Notes: generated by a model not told the origin, from the sequence alone. 35,891 nucleotides of DNA from JBIOJM01 sp044450785 (GCA_044450785.1 JBIOJM010000065.1:1-35891); one strand, 5' to 3'; shown: positions 9,204 through 17,150, counted from the stretch's first letter. A program made the numbers and translations.

Positions 9204-9622
9204 CGTCCGCCTCCTGACCCGGCCTTGCCGGAACCCCTGGCATTCCTCTTGGCCATGGCGATCATTCGCTCCAGCTCCTCGAGCTCCTGAACCGAGGGCC
9301 GCCGCGATTGCAACGCCCGCGCCACGTATTCACCCAGCGCGCCATCGAAGACCTGGTCGAGGAACCCCGCCGCCAGCTTCCGAAACGTGCTCTCACGCTT
9401 CACCAACGGACAGTACACGTATGCCTTGCCAGCCGTCTCATGCCCGACCAGCCCCTTCTGCTCCATGGTCTGCAACAGGCTGAGCACCGTGGTATAGGCC
9501 ACCTCGCCTTCGCCCTCTCGACACTTGAGCTCTTGGTAGAGCTCGCGCACCGTCGCCTTGCCTCTCGCCCACAAGACCTTGAGCGCCTCCAGCTCCCGCC
9601 CCGTCGGCACGTTGTCCGTCAT
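9200..9622 (-). CDS. BlaI/MecI/CopY family transcriptional repressor
   Basis: This 140-residue winged-helix repressor has the length usual for the family. The DNA-binding domain covers about residues 5-80 (GRELEALKVLWARGKATVRE, AYTTVLSLLQTMEQKGLV, then GKAYVYCPLV), followed by the C-terminal dimerisation helices (STFRKLAAGFLDQVFDGALG). ATG 9622 is preferred over the TTG two codons upstream because the Shine-Dalgarno sequence TAGGAGAGG is at a normal distance from the ATG and too close to the TTG. The stop overlaps the start of the M56 protease gene by 4 bp. By analogy with BlaI/BlaR1, it should repress its own operon until the M56 protease is activated and the repressor is inactivated. It therefore probably controls DUF1800 and DUF1501 as well. 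The tail is Gly/Lys-rich (KAGSGGGR). Confidence 0.93.
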   Translation of the reverse strand: MTDNVPTGRELEALKVLWARGKATVRELYQELKCREGEGEVAYTTVLSLLQTMEQKGLVGHETAGKAYVYCPLVKRESTFRKLAAGFLDQVFDGALGEYVARALQSRRPSVQELEELERMIAMAKRNARGSGKAGSGGGR

Positions 9623-9631
9623 GTCCAACCT

Positions 9632-9691
9632 CTCCTACGGGAAAAGCCGTATCAACTGGATCTATCGTACTAGAGCGTCCGTAGGAGTCAA
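9632..9691 (-). promoter_or_regulatory. Candidate promoter and operator of the blaI-M56-DUF1800-DUF1501 operon
   Basis: On the reverse strand a -35-like TTGACT (complement of 9686-9691) is separated by 16 bp from a -10-like TACGAT (complement of 9664-9669), the best sigma-70-like match found upstream of blaI. A perfect 9-bp inverted repeat, CTCCTACGG at 9632-9640 and CCGTAGGAG at 9679-9687, places one half-site inside the promoter spacer and the other over the blaI ribosome binding site. A looser dyad, TAC-N10-GTA, falls in the same spacer; BlaI-family operators are typically TAC...GTA dyads. Repressor binding here is inferred from layout only. Confidence 0.45.
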
Positions 9692-9962
9692 GCAATAATT
9701 TCGGAACGTCTTGGTTTCTTGATCGCGTACCATTGGGGCCATGGCGTGCTGATGAAAAGGGGATAAGTCCAATTACTGACCGATGCGCAAAGGAGATCAA
9801 ACTTCCCGATGTTATGAGGTCGATCTTGTTATGCAGCGTCCAGCCGCTGTCCTCAGCGGATTTCGGCTCCTGACCAGCGGGGATGCCACATCAGCGTCCT
9901 CAGAGATCCAAAGCCGCGACGGCGGCGCGGTTCTCCCCGGGGCCGAGGGGCATCGGCGCGGG
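9692..9962. other. Intergenic region with no recognised gene
   Basis: This stretch lies between the blaI promoter and the 3' end of the sigma factor gene that ends at 9963. Short open frames occur on both strands, but none shows a recognisable motif or a convincing ribosome binding site, and those that extend further overlap established genes in other frames. No clear intrinsic terminator for the upstream sigma gene was seen. Confidence 0.4.
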
Positions 9963-12914
9963 TCACGGCGTCTTCTCGCGCTTGAACTCGCGCGCGTGGA
10001 CGTCGCCCAAATCGCGGGTCTCGCCGGGCTTGAGCACGACGCGATCAATCACGACGCCGAAGCCTCCCTCGGCGGCCTTCGGACCGATGGCTTCGCCCGA
10101 ATACTCCTGCCCGGGGACCAGGCGCTCGACGTGGAATCGGCCTTCGCTATCGGTCTTCAGTCCGAATGGCAGCACACCAAGAGCGGGGTTGATCAGGGCG
10201 GCTTGCCAGTCGGGCGTGAGCAGCCCGACGCCCGGCCGTGGCTTGCCTTGGGCGTTGACCAGTCGGCCGGCGATCGTGCCCCACGGCTGGAGCTTGACCG
10301 TGTACGGTTCGGCTTCGTCCCCCCGCACGACGAGGAATCCAACGAGCATCTTTGTGTCGTATCGGAAGACGAATCGCTTGGGCCGCAAGGGGTTGAGGCG
10401 TGAGATCGCCATTACGCTGGAGGTTGTCGTCGCCGCGATGCCTTCGTACCCTGTCGGCGCCGAGTAATTGTGGCCAGTCACGCCAGCCACGGGCGTGCCA
10501 TCGGGTCCGAGGACATGGACCTCGCGCTTTCGGTCAGGCTCCAGCACGGCCTCGGCGGTCATCGGCCCCGAGTCGTCGGGGGGATTGACCAGGACAATGG
10601 CACTATATAGGTCCTGGGGTGAAGCTCCCATCCCTGCGCCGGCGGCGATGAATATGGTGTTCTTGTCGCCGTAGGTTTGGTTTGAGCCCCCTCTGGACTT
10701 GTTGTCCTTCCCGGCCATGAAGAACGCGTTGGGATCGACGCAGGCCGGTCGATACTTTCCCATGGCCGTGCGGACGAACACGGCTCCGGGACCGGGCAAG
10801 ACGCCCAGCAGGTATGTACCGTCGCTCTGCACGATCCCCGAGTTGTATGCCCCGGAGCTCTGCACAGGGGCATAGCCGGGGACTTCGCGGACGTGCGAGT
10901 TGGAGTGCACGGGCTGATAGTGGACATCAGCACCCGTCACGGGCTTTCCTGTATCCTTGTCGATGAGCTTGAGCCGCATCGGGATGCCCGGGACGCACTC
11001 GACGTCAGTCTGGATCGGTGCCAGGCCGGCGGTGTCGGGGATGCTGGCACAAGTCACGAAGTAGGGGGACTTTTTCCCCGCCAGGACCATCAGCCCGTAG
11101 CTCTTGCCTTTAGGGAAGCCATGCAGCGTGTACCGCCCGTCGGCGTCGGTGATCACGCGGGCGTTTGTCCCTTTGCCGCAGATCGTAATGCCAGCCAGGG
11201 GCTGCCTGGTCAGCTTGTCACGGACAACGCCGGTGAGCGCCCGGCCGGGCGGAATCAGGTAATCGAAGCTCGCGCCGTAGACCGTCTTGGCCGCGAACGT
11301 GCCCGGCGGTTGGGAAACCGTTGCTGCTTTGCGGGTCATTGCGGTGATGGTGGCGCTCTGGATCGTTGGCCCCTCTACCGCGAGCTCGACGATCCGGTCC
11401 CGGCCGATGCCGCTCAATCGGAATCGACCCTCGGCGTCAGTCGTGACGCTTGCCGGCTGGCCGGGGAGTTGTGACCAGTAATTCTTGGCGAATCGGTGGT
11501 TCGAGGCTCCCCTCGGGTCATCGAGGAGGAGCTTGAGATAGAGATCGATGCCGTCGGTACCTTCCGCCTTGATCCAGCCGCGCGTGACCTTCGCGCCGGC
11601 GACGGGCCGGCCTTGCAGGTCGAGGATGCGTCCCGTGATCGGCACGGAATGGTCGACCAGACGGAGGGTCAACTCCTCGGCGGCCGGCTTGGTGAGCTCG
11701 ACCCAGTCGGGCCCGAACCCTTCGGCCGTCGCCAGGAGGGTGAGAGTTGCCCAGGGGCCTCGCCCGACGGCGTCGCCCAACTCTGCTTTCGGCATCGTGA
11801 AGCGGAATGTGCCGTCGACCTCGGCCTTAGTCCTGAGGACCGGCTGGGCTCGCTCGCGAATTGAGCCGGCGTCGACCGTGTACAAGGCCACTCCCGCAGC
11901 CGGCTTTCCGTCCGGCCCGAGCACGCGGCCGTGGAAGGTGAGCAGTTCGGTTTCATGGTCGGCCTTAGCCGGTCCCGCCGCGGGATCGTGTTTAACGATC
12001 CGGGGTGACGCAGGAATCGGTTCGTCGGGAGTGGCCCGACCCATCGCGGCCAGGCCGGTGGCGACACAAGTCAGTGCGCCGACGATCATCGCGCTCGCCG
12101 CGGCCATCTTGAGCCTGGTGATCATCATGGTCCTCATCACCTGGTTCATCAGGGCAACCGTCGCAGTCGAGACCGTCCCGACAGCGACCGTTTCGCCGAG
12201 TGCGATGTGGCGCGCGGCACGGGTCGTCGCCCGGAGCAGCGACATCTGGACCGCTGATGCCGTGCTCGAGGTGGCTCCGGCGGTCAGGGTTAGCCCTGCA
12301 CCGGTGAGGGTAATTCCGCGCCGTGTCAGCCGATCCCGCAGCAATGCCTTGCCCCGAGCCAGGCGGCCACGGGTCGTGCCCTCGCTCCAACGCAGGTAGC
12401 TGGCGGCCTGCTGGTAGGTCATCTCTTCCAGATAGCAGAGCACGATCGGCTTGCGATATCGTTCGGGAAGCCGCTCGATCTCCTGGTGGAGCACGGCGCC
12501 GGCGTCATCCCAGGAAAGGGTAGAGGTCTCCTGCGCGCCAGCCAGTTCGGCCGCCCTTTGCTCCTGCCGGCGGTGTCGGTCAGCATCGGACTTGACCTGG
12601 ACGGCGATGCGCCAGGCCACGCGATGGAGCCAGCCGCCGACGGAGCCGTCGATCCAGATCGACCTGGCCTTGCGTGCCAGGACGAGGAAGGTGGCCTGGA
12701 ACGCGTCGTCGGCGTCGTTGGGGTCGTCGAGGACGCGGCGGCAGACGCCGATGACCATGGCCCCGTGGCGCTGGACCAGGGACTGAAAGGCCAGCTCGTC
12801 GCGATGGCTGACGTATCGTTCCAGGAGCCGGGAGTCGGGAAGTCCGGCGAGGGTACCCTCGCCGAAGAGGCGGTGGATGTCCCGCAGGGCGGCGCCACGT
12901 CGTGCACTGGCCAT
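9963..12914 (-). CDS. ECF sigma factor fused to a membrane segment and a carboxypeptidase-regulatory-like ectodomain (copy A)
   Basis: This 983-residue protein has a complete ECF sigma module at about 1-200: region 2 with DPNDADDAFQATFLVLARKA and GGWLHRVAWRIAV, region 4 with LPERYRKPIVLCYLEEMTYQ, then SEGTTRGRLARGKALL. One hydrophobic segment follows at about 269-291 (MAAASAMIVGALTCVATGLA). Residues ~320-983 are Ig-like carboxypeptidase-regulatory repeats (GRVLGPDGKPAAGV, GRILDLQGRPVAGA, VVRDKLTRQPLAGI) ending in KPGETRDLGDVHAREF. With one membrane segment the sigma domain would be cytoplasmic and the array outside. ATG 12914 is chosen because GAGGGAG lies 6-7 nt upstream; an ATG five codons earlier lacks this. 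It lies 110 bp downstream of a similar gene. How a tethered sigma factor is released or used is unknown; proteolysis is one possibility. Confidence 0.88.
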   Translation of the reverse strand: MASARRGAALRDIHRLFGEGTLAGLPDSRLLERYVSHRDELAFQSLVQRHGAMVIGVCRRVLDDPNDADDAFQATFLVLARKARSIWIDGSVGGWLHRVAWRIAVQVKSDADRHRRQEQRAAELAGAQETSTLSWDDAGAVLHQEIERLPERYRKPIVLCYLEEMTYQQAASYLRWSEGTTRGRLARGKALLRDRLTRRGITLTGAGLTLTAGATSSTASAVQMSLLRATTRAARHIALGETVAVGTVSTATVALMNQVMRTMMITRLKMAAASAMIVGALTCVATGLAAMGRATPDEPIPASPRIVKHDPAAGPAKADHETELLTFHGRVLGPDGKPAAGVALYTVDAGSIRERAQPVLRTKAEVDGTFRFTMPKAELGDAVGRGPWATLTLLATAEGFGPDWVELTKPAAEELTLRLVDHSVPITGRILDLQGRPVAGAKVTRGWIKAEGTDGIDLYLKLLLDDPRGASNHRFAKNYWSQLPGQPASVTTDAEGRFRLSGIGRDRIVELAVEGPTIQSATITAMTRKAATVSQPPGTFAAKTVYGASFDYLIPPGRALTGVVRDKLTRQPLAGITICGKGTNARVITDADGRYTLHGFPKGKSYGLMVLAGKKSPYFVTCASIPDTAGLAPIQTDVECVPGIPMRLKLIDKDTGKPVTGADVHYQPVHSNSHVREVPGYAPVQSSGAYNSGIVQSDGTYLLGVLPGPGAVFVRTAMGKYRPACVDPNAFFMAGKDNKSRGGSNQTYGDKNTIFIAAGAGMGASPQDLYSAIVLVNPPDDSGPMTAEAVLEPDRKREVHVLGPDGTPVAGVTGHNYSAPTGYEGIAATTTSSVMAISRLNPLRPKRFVFRYDTKMLVGFLVVRGDEAEPYTVKLQPWGTIAGRLVNAQGKPRPGVGLLTPDWQAALINPALGVLPFGLKTDSEGRFHVERLVPGQEYSGEAIGPKAAEGGFGVVIDRVVLKPGETRDLGDVHAREFKREKTP

Positions 12915-13024
12915 GTCGGTCTCCCTCATGCTTCGTGGGTTCCTACCTATACTAAGGGCCGCCAGCACCCGGCCCGCATGGCTTTTCCACGAGTTTTCTC
13001 AAGAAGCGGAATCGTCTCGGCTCG

Positions 13025-15949
13025 TCAGGGCATGTACTTCTTGACCTGGACATCGCCCCAATCGTGGGTCTCGCCGGGCTTGACGGTCCAGCGAGACTTG
13101 TGGATGTGGCCCAAGAACCGATCCGAATAGTTCGTCGTGTTGTTATTGATCGCCTCGACGTCGTACGAGACGCCCGGGACGAGCCCCTTGATCCGGAACC
13201 GGCCGTCAGGGCCGGTCTTCGTCTGGTCGGAAAAACGCTCGAAGCGAGTTGTCGTGAGGTCTTGCATGACGACAAAAGACACGTTCGGTCGAGGCCGGCC
13301 TTCCTCGTCGACGAGGCGCCCGGTGATCGTTCCGGTAGGCTGGAGCGAGATTCGGATCGGGTCGGGCTCGCCACCCTTGATGAGGAGGAACCCGCCCGCC
13401 GCCTCATCTTGCTGGACGACCAGGACTGGCTCGTCCGTTCCGGGTTTGGGATGAACGAAGGTGAACTCGGCGCCGCTTGAGACCTCGCGACCCGTCGGGC
13501 CCCACCGGCGACCGAAGAAACGGGCTCCCGCGACCGGCCGACCGGCCGGGCCGATCACCTGCACGTGCTGTGTGCGTCCCGGCACGACTGCGATGTCAGG
13601 GATCGTCATCTTCTCGACGGCGCCGGGGTTGATCGGAACCAAGGCCTGGTATTGCGTCATCTGGATCTCGAAGTTGGCGGCGTGCAAGACATTGCCGGCA
13701 TCCTTGGGCGAGAGTGGCTTGGCGGTGAGGTAGCCTGGTTCGGTCGTCACCACGGTGAGGATGCCACCGCCCGATAGGGCGACGACATGGAAGCGGCCAC
13801 TGGCATCGGTGGGGAATCCGGTTTCGTTGGAGACGTTGTTATCAAGGAAAGAGGCGTCAGGGCATTCCTTGAGATGAGGATTGTCACGGAATGGGTAGTA
13901 CTGGACGATGGCCTTGACCGGCCGTCCATTCGCACGATCCGTCACTTTCCCTAGGACCCAGACACCGCGCTTGAGGGTCACGTCCACGTGGATCGGTTCC
14001 AGGCCGGGCGGATCGCCGATCGGCTTGTCGACCTTGATGTAGGGTTGTCCATCGGTGATGACCTCGACAATGTTGCCCCCTCTTTTGGGCTGCCCGGCGA
14101 TGCTGAACCGTCCTTGGGTATCGCTGGTCGTCATGCCGATGGCCCAGGAGCGGACTTTCGCGCCGCTGACCGGCCGGCCGGTGTCGCCGTCGCGAATCAC
14201 GCCTTGGATCACTCGGCCCGGGTCAACCGTGAGGTCGAACCGAGGTCCGAATAGCTTGCGTTCGCCCGAGCCGTCGGCTGGCAGGAGGAGAGGTGTGTAG
14301 GCGGGATTGCTGGTGGTCATGACCATGGCAACCGACTGTTCGATCGATTCACCCTCGATGAGCACGAGGGCCACCCGGTCGCGTCCGACACCGGTGAGGC
14401 GAAATCGGCCGTCGGAGTTGGTGTGGACCGCGGGGATCGGTCCGTCCTTACCCAGGATCAGGGCGTTGCGCATCCCGCCCCAGAGGGCGGGATTCATCGC
14501 GCCGGCGTTTTCACGGAGCCTTTTGATTAGCTCCGCCGGAAATTCCGCGATGCCGTCCACGGAGACAGTCAACCCGGGCAGAGGACGGCCTTCGAGACCG
14601 ATGACCCGGCCTTCGATGGGAATGTCATCGCGCCGGAGCCGGAGATTGAGTGTCTCTCCGGCGTTCTTGGAGTCGACCGCGACCCAATCGGGGCCCAGTC
14701 CCGGGGCAAGGGCGGCGAGAACCGGTCCGGGGAATGGGGTCTGTTGATCGGCACCCGGTCGTTCGATCACTTTGCGGGGGATCGGCGCCTCGAAGCGGCC
14801 GTCCGCCCCACTGCTCGACAGGCGCTCGGGGGATCGCCGGGCAAACGGTCCGGTCACAGGCAGCCCCAAAACAATCTGGGCACCGGCGGCCGGTTTTCCG
14901 TCGGGGTCGAATACGCGGCCGCGAATGACGAGAGAATCGCTCGCCTGCTTCTCGCCGGTCTTCGGTGGCGAGACGATCGGAAGTGTCTGCGGATGCTGGG
15001 ACTGGGATTTCGTCTTGGCGGAGCCGCGCTGGGCCCGGCCGTTGGCCGAAGCCGCCATCGTCAGGCCGATCGCGGCGGTCGCCATACTCAGGATGACGAC
15101 AACCGACGCCAGCCGGACCTTGGCGAACATCAGGCTGCGAATCACCCCGCCCGACAGGGCCGCGACAGTCGTGGGGACGACGTTTTCGATGGCTGCGCCG
15201 GCAAGTGAGAGCGAGGCTGCGGCTCGGACCGTCGTGTGAACCAGTGTCGAAGGGACCGTTACACTCGAAAACAGTCGACCTGACGCCGCGGTAGCCGGCA
15301 TCAGCGCCTCGAGCGCGACGCCCCGCTCCTCGAGCCGGCGCCGCAGTCGCTCGCGGGCGCGGGCGAGGCGCGAAAGGACGGTGCCGCGCGGGCAGCCCAG
15401 CCGCTGGGCCGTCACCTCGGTGCTGAGCCCCTCAAAATAGTGGAGCACGACCGGCATGCGAAATTGCTCGGGCAAGCGGTCGATCTCGGCGATCAGAGGG
15501 CCGTAGTCGCGTTCGGGCTCACCGGCCGCCTCGTCGATGGCCTGGACACCAGGCACGGTCCGCAGGGCGAACATGCTTTCGTTGTGGCGTCGTCGTCGCG
15601 CGGCCTGCAGGCGTGCCCGGGCGGCGACTCGCCGCGCGATGCCGAACAGCCATCCTCCCACCGATTCGCGCCGGCGGATCGACGCGGCCTTGCGAACCAG
15701 CACGAGGAAGGTGGCCTGAAAAGCGTCGTGCGCGTCGTGCGGGTTCTGCAGCAGTCGCTGACATACTGAGAGGACCATCGCCCCGTGCCGGTCGACCAGG
15801 GCAGTGAACGCCGCTTCAGAGGCGGCCAGGTCGTCCCTGGCAAGATACCGCTCCACGAGCTGGTCGTCGGGCAAGCTCCCGACCGCGCCCAGACTGTAGA
15901 GGGTGCCGAGCTGAGTGGCCATGGCCGTGGTGGATCGAACGCTAGCCAT
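13025..15949 (-). CDS. ECF sigma factor fused to a membrane segment and a carboxypeptidase-regulatory-like ectodomain (copy B)
   Basis: This 974-residue paralogue of copy A has region 2 at about 45-110 (NPHDAHDAFQATFLVLVRKA, then SVGGWLFGIARRVAARA) and region 4 at about 150-210 (LPEQFRMPVVLHYFEGLSTE, LGCPRGTVLSRLARARERLR). A single membrane segment follows at about 279-300 (ASVVVILSMATAAIGLTMAA). The ectodomain repeats include GRVFDPDGKPAAGA, GRVIGLEGRPLPGL, VIRDGDTGRPVSGA and GKVTDRANGRPVKA, ending KPGETHDWGDVQVKKYMP. It resembles the M56 ectodomain especially closely around FRDNPHLKE, where M56 has FRDNPHLGE. ATG 15949 is used because it starts the conserved part and AAGGA lies about 9 nt upstream; longer in-frame starts have no such signal. 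Sigma and ectodomain assignments are firm; topology and signal are inferred. Confidence 0.88.
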   Translation of the reverse strand: MASVRSTTAMATQLGTLYSLGAVGSLPDDQLVERYLARDDLAASEAAFTALVDRHGAMVLSVCQRLLQNPHDAHDAFQATFLVLVRKAASIRRRESVGGWLFGIARRVAARARLQAARRRRHNESMFALRTVPGVQAIDEAAGEPERDYGPLIAEIDRLPEQFRMPVVLHYFEGLSTEVTAQRLGCPRGTVLSRLARARERLRRRLEERGVALEALMPATAASGRLFSSVTVPSTLVHTTVRAAASLSLAGAAIENVVPTTVAALSGGVIRSLMFAKVRLASVVVILSMATAAIGLTMAASANGRAQRGSAKTKSQSQHPQTLPIVSPPKTGEKQASDSLVIRGRVFDPDGKPAAGAQIVLGLPVTGPFARRSPERLSSSGADGRFEAPIPRKVIERPGADQQTPFPGPVLAALAPGLGPDWVAVDSKNAGETLNLRLRRDDIPIEGRVIGLEGRPLPGLTVSVDGIAEFPAELIKRLRENAGAMNPALWGGMRNALILGKDGPIPAVHTNSDGRFRLTGVGRDRVALVLIEGESIEQSVAMVMTTSNPAYTPLLLPADGSGERKLFGPRFDLTVDPGRVIQGVIRDGDTGRPVSGAKVRSWAIGMTTSDTQGRFSIAGQPKRGGNIVEVITDGQPYIKVDKPIGDPPGLEPIHVDVTLKRGVWVLGKVTDRANGRPVKAIVQYYPFRDNPHLKECPDASFLDNNVSNETGFPTDASGRFHVVALSGGGILTVVTTEPGYLTAKPLSPKDAGNVLHAANFEIQMTQYQALVPINPGAVEKMTIPDIAVVPGRTQHVQVIGPAGRPVAGARFFGRRWGPTGREVSSGAEFTFVHPKPGTDEPVLVVQQDEAAGGFLLIKGGEPDPIRISLQPTGTITGRLVDEEGRPRPNVSFVVMQDLTTTRFERFSDQTKTGPDGRFRIKGLVPGVSYDVEAINNNTTNYSDRFLGHIHKSRWTVKPGETHDWGDVQVKKYMP

Positions 15950-16079
15950 CGTGGGGGTCCTTCCAAAACGTGGATTCGTTGTCGCCTGCCATGATAATGT
16001 GCCCGGGCAGGCCACCGCGATTCCCGGATCTGAAAAAAAATCGCCGCGCGACGGACGTCTGAGGTCTTCGATCCGTCCA

Positions 16080-16415
16080 ATGAGATTGTCATCCCCTCCA
16101 ACCCGCTGTCGCTGGGTCTACCCACGGAGTCTGGTGCCGCCCCGGGTTCAGACCCCGTTTGCCCTGGTGCTCGGATGTTCGGACGCCCGTGTGCCCATCG
16201 AGCTGATCTTCGATCAATCGCCCAAAGTCCAGCGCGAGCTGACGATCCCGCCCGCATCGGACACGCGCGTCGTCTACGGGGTGTTCGACCTGGTCGCCCA
16301 GCACGTCCGGGCGCGGCCCGAGAAAGATGCGCCCATCTTCGCCGGTGTCCCCCAGGGACCGGAAGACTTCAATGAGCTCGGCGTCGAAATCGCAAAAACG
16401 GTTCTGCGCAAGTGA
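16080..16415 (+). pseudogene. Remnant of a beta-class carbonic anhydrase (internal deletion)
   Basis: The frame contains the beta-carbonic anhydrase motif TPFALVLGCSDARVPIELIF, which includes the zinc-binding Cys and the catalytic Asp-Arg pair. Soon after it, the sequence passes to a C-terminal segment typical of the planctomycete version (TRVVYGVFDLVAQHVR, then GPEDFNELGVEIAKTVL). The middle of the enzyme is missing, including the HxxC zinc ligands normally in an HSGCGA-type motif, so no active site can form. The N-terminal ~25 residues before TPFALVL do not look like the family, and the ATG at 16080 has no evident ribosome binding site. The total is 111 codons, against more than 200 for an intact enzyme. 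The reading is a deletion derivative; a new short protein cannot be excluded but is unlikely. Confidence 0.75.
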
Positions 16416-16563
16416 ATTGACGATTCTGATATGGGTTCGTCAAAATGGGTTGAGTGCCTTGCTTTGCCAAGATCTCCAGGACGGAGCTGCTTTCGGCCGA
16501 AGCGACTCCGCGTGAGCCCCAGTTCGAGCCCGTCTCGGCCTCGCGGGACTAAGGAACGGGCCC

Positions 16564-16687
16564 GAAATAACTTCCCGACTTCGTATTTGTGTGCCACTGG
16601 CTATGCCAGTGTCCCCATGCTCTGGCGGGCACTGGCAGAGCCAGTGGCACCCGGAAAACCAAAGGACCCTGATCGGGAAGTTATTTC
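16564..16687. repeat. Nested inverted-repeat element (MITE-like), 124 bp
   Basis: The outer arms GAAATAACTTCCCGA (16564-16578) and its exact reverse complement (16673-16687) bound an inner hairpin. The inner arms are GTGCCACTGGCTATGCCAGTG (16591-16611, with one internal mismatch against its partner) and 16630-16650, each itself partly palindromic (CACTGG...CCAGTG). Such a nested, terminally repeated and gene-free unit resembles a miniature transposable element. The rest of the 282-bp gap between the carbonic anhydrase remnant and the MaoC gene (16416-16563, 16688-16697) shows nothing recognisable. The element ends about 10 bp from the MaoC stop and could also act as its terminator. Confidence 0.75.
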
Positions 16688-16697
16688 CGACCTGTTC

Positions 16698-17150
16698 CTA
16701 AGCCGGACGTCGCGGGACGATCAGGTTGGCGACAAGAATCAGAACCGCTTGGTCCGCTTGATTCAATGTCTGGGTTCGCATCTTGACGATTCCCTGGTCA
16801 GGCCGCGACTTCGAAAGCCTGACCTCGAGCACCTCGGACACGGCGTGGAGCGTGTCGCCCGGCCGTACGGGCCGCGGCCACTTGAGCTCGTCCGTCCCAG
16901 CGCCGATCAAGCCCCCGGCAATCTTGACCTCGCTGTCGACGATCATGCGCATCGTGAGGGCGGCCGTATGCCAGCCACTCGCAACCAAGCCGCCGAAGAA
17001 GCTCGCAGCGGCTGCCGTCTCGTCGAGGTGGAACGGTTGCGGGTCGAACTGCGAGGCAAACCACTTGATCTGTGCCGACCTGACCGTGATGGCACCGCTC
17101 CGAAATGTCTGGCCCACGGTGAAGTCTTCCAGATAGCGAACCTCGGCCAT
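16698..17150 (-). CDS. MaoC-type hydratase (hotdog fold)
   Basis: This 150-residue single-hotdog protein resembles R-specific enoyl-CoA hydratases, which hydrate trans-2-enoyl-CoA to (R)-3-hydroxyacyl-CoA. The catalytic Asp and His are in FDPQPFHLDETAAA (D36, H41), followed by GGLVASGWHTAALTMRM and the C-terminal WPRPVRPGDTLHAVSEVLEV typical of MaoC hydratases. ATG 17150 is preferred over the GTG at 17165 because GAAGGAA lies about 8 nt upstream of the ATG. It is third in a leftward set after aldehyde dehydrogenase and the DinB-like gene, 43 bp from the latter, and would fit oxidation of aldehydes or fatty acids. The exact substrate cannot be read from the sequence. Confidence 0.88.
   Translation of the reverse strand: MAEVRYLEDFTVGQTFRSGAITVRSAQIKWFASQFDPQPFHLDETAAAASFFGGLVASGWHTAALTMRMIVDSEVKIAGGLIGAGTDELKWPRPVRPGDTLHAVSEVLEVRLSKSRPDQGIVKMRTQTLNQADQAVLILVANLIVPRRPA

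Noticed and set aside
9200..9628. TTG start two codons upstream of the BlaI ATG
   Set aside because: The Shine-Dalgarno AGGAG would be only a few bases from TTG, whereas its distance to ATG 9622 is normal.
415..16415. Alternative reading of the carbonic anhydrase frame starting at 15915
   Set aside because: The earlier ATG would overlap the 5' end and leader of the divergent sigma factor gene, and the added residues have no resemblance to the family.
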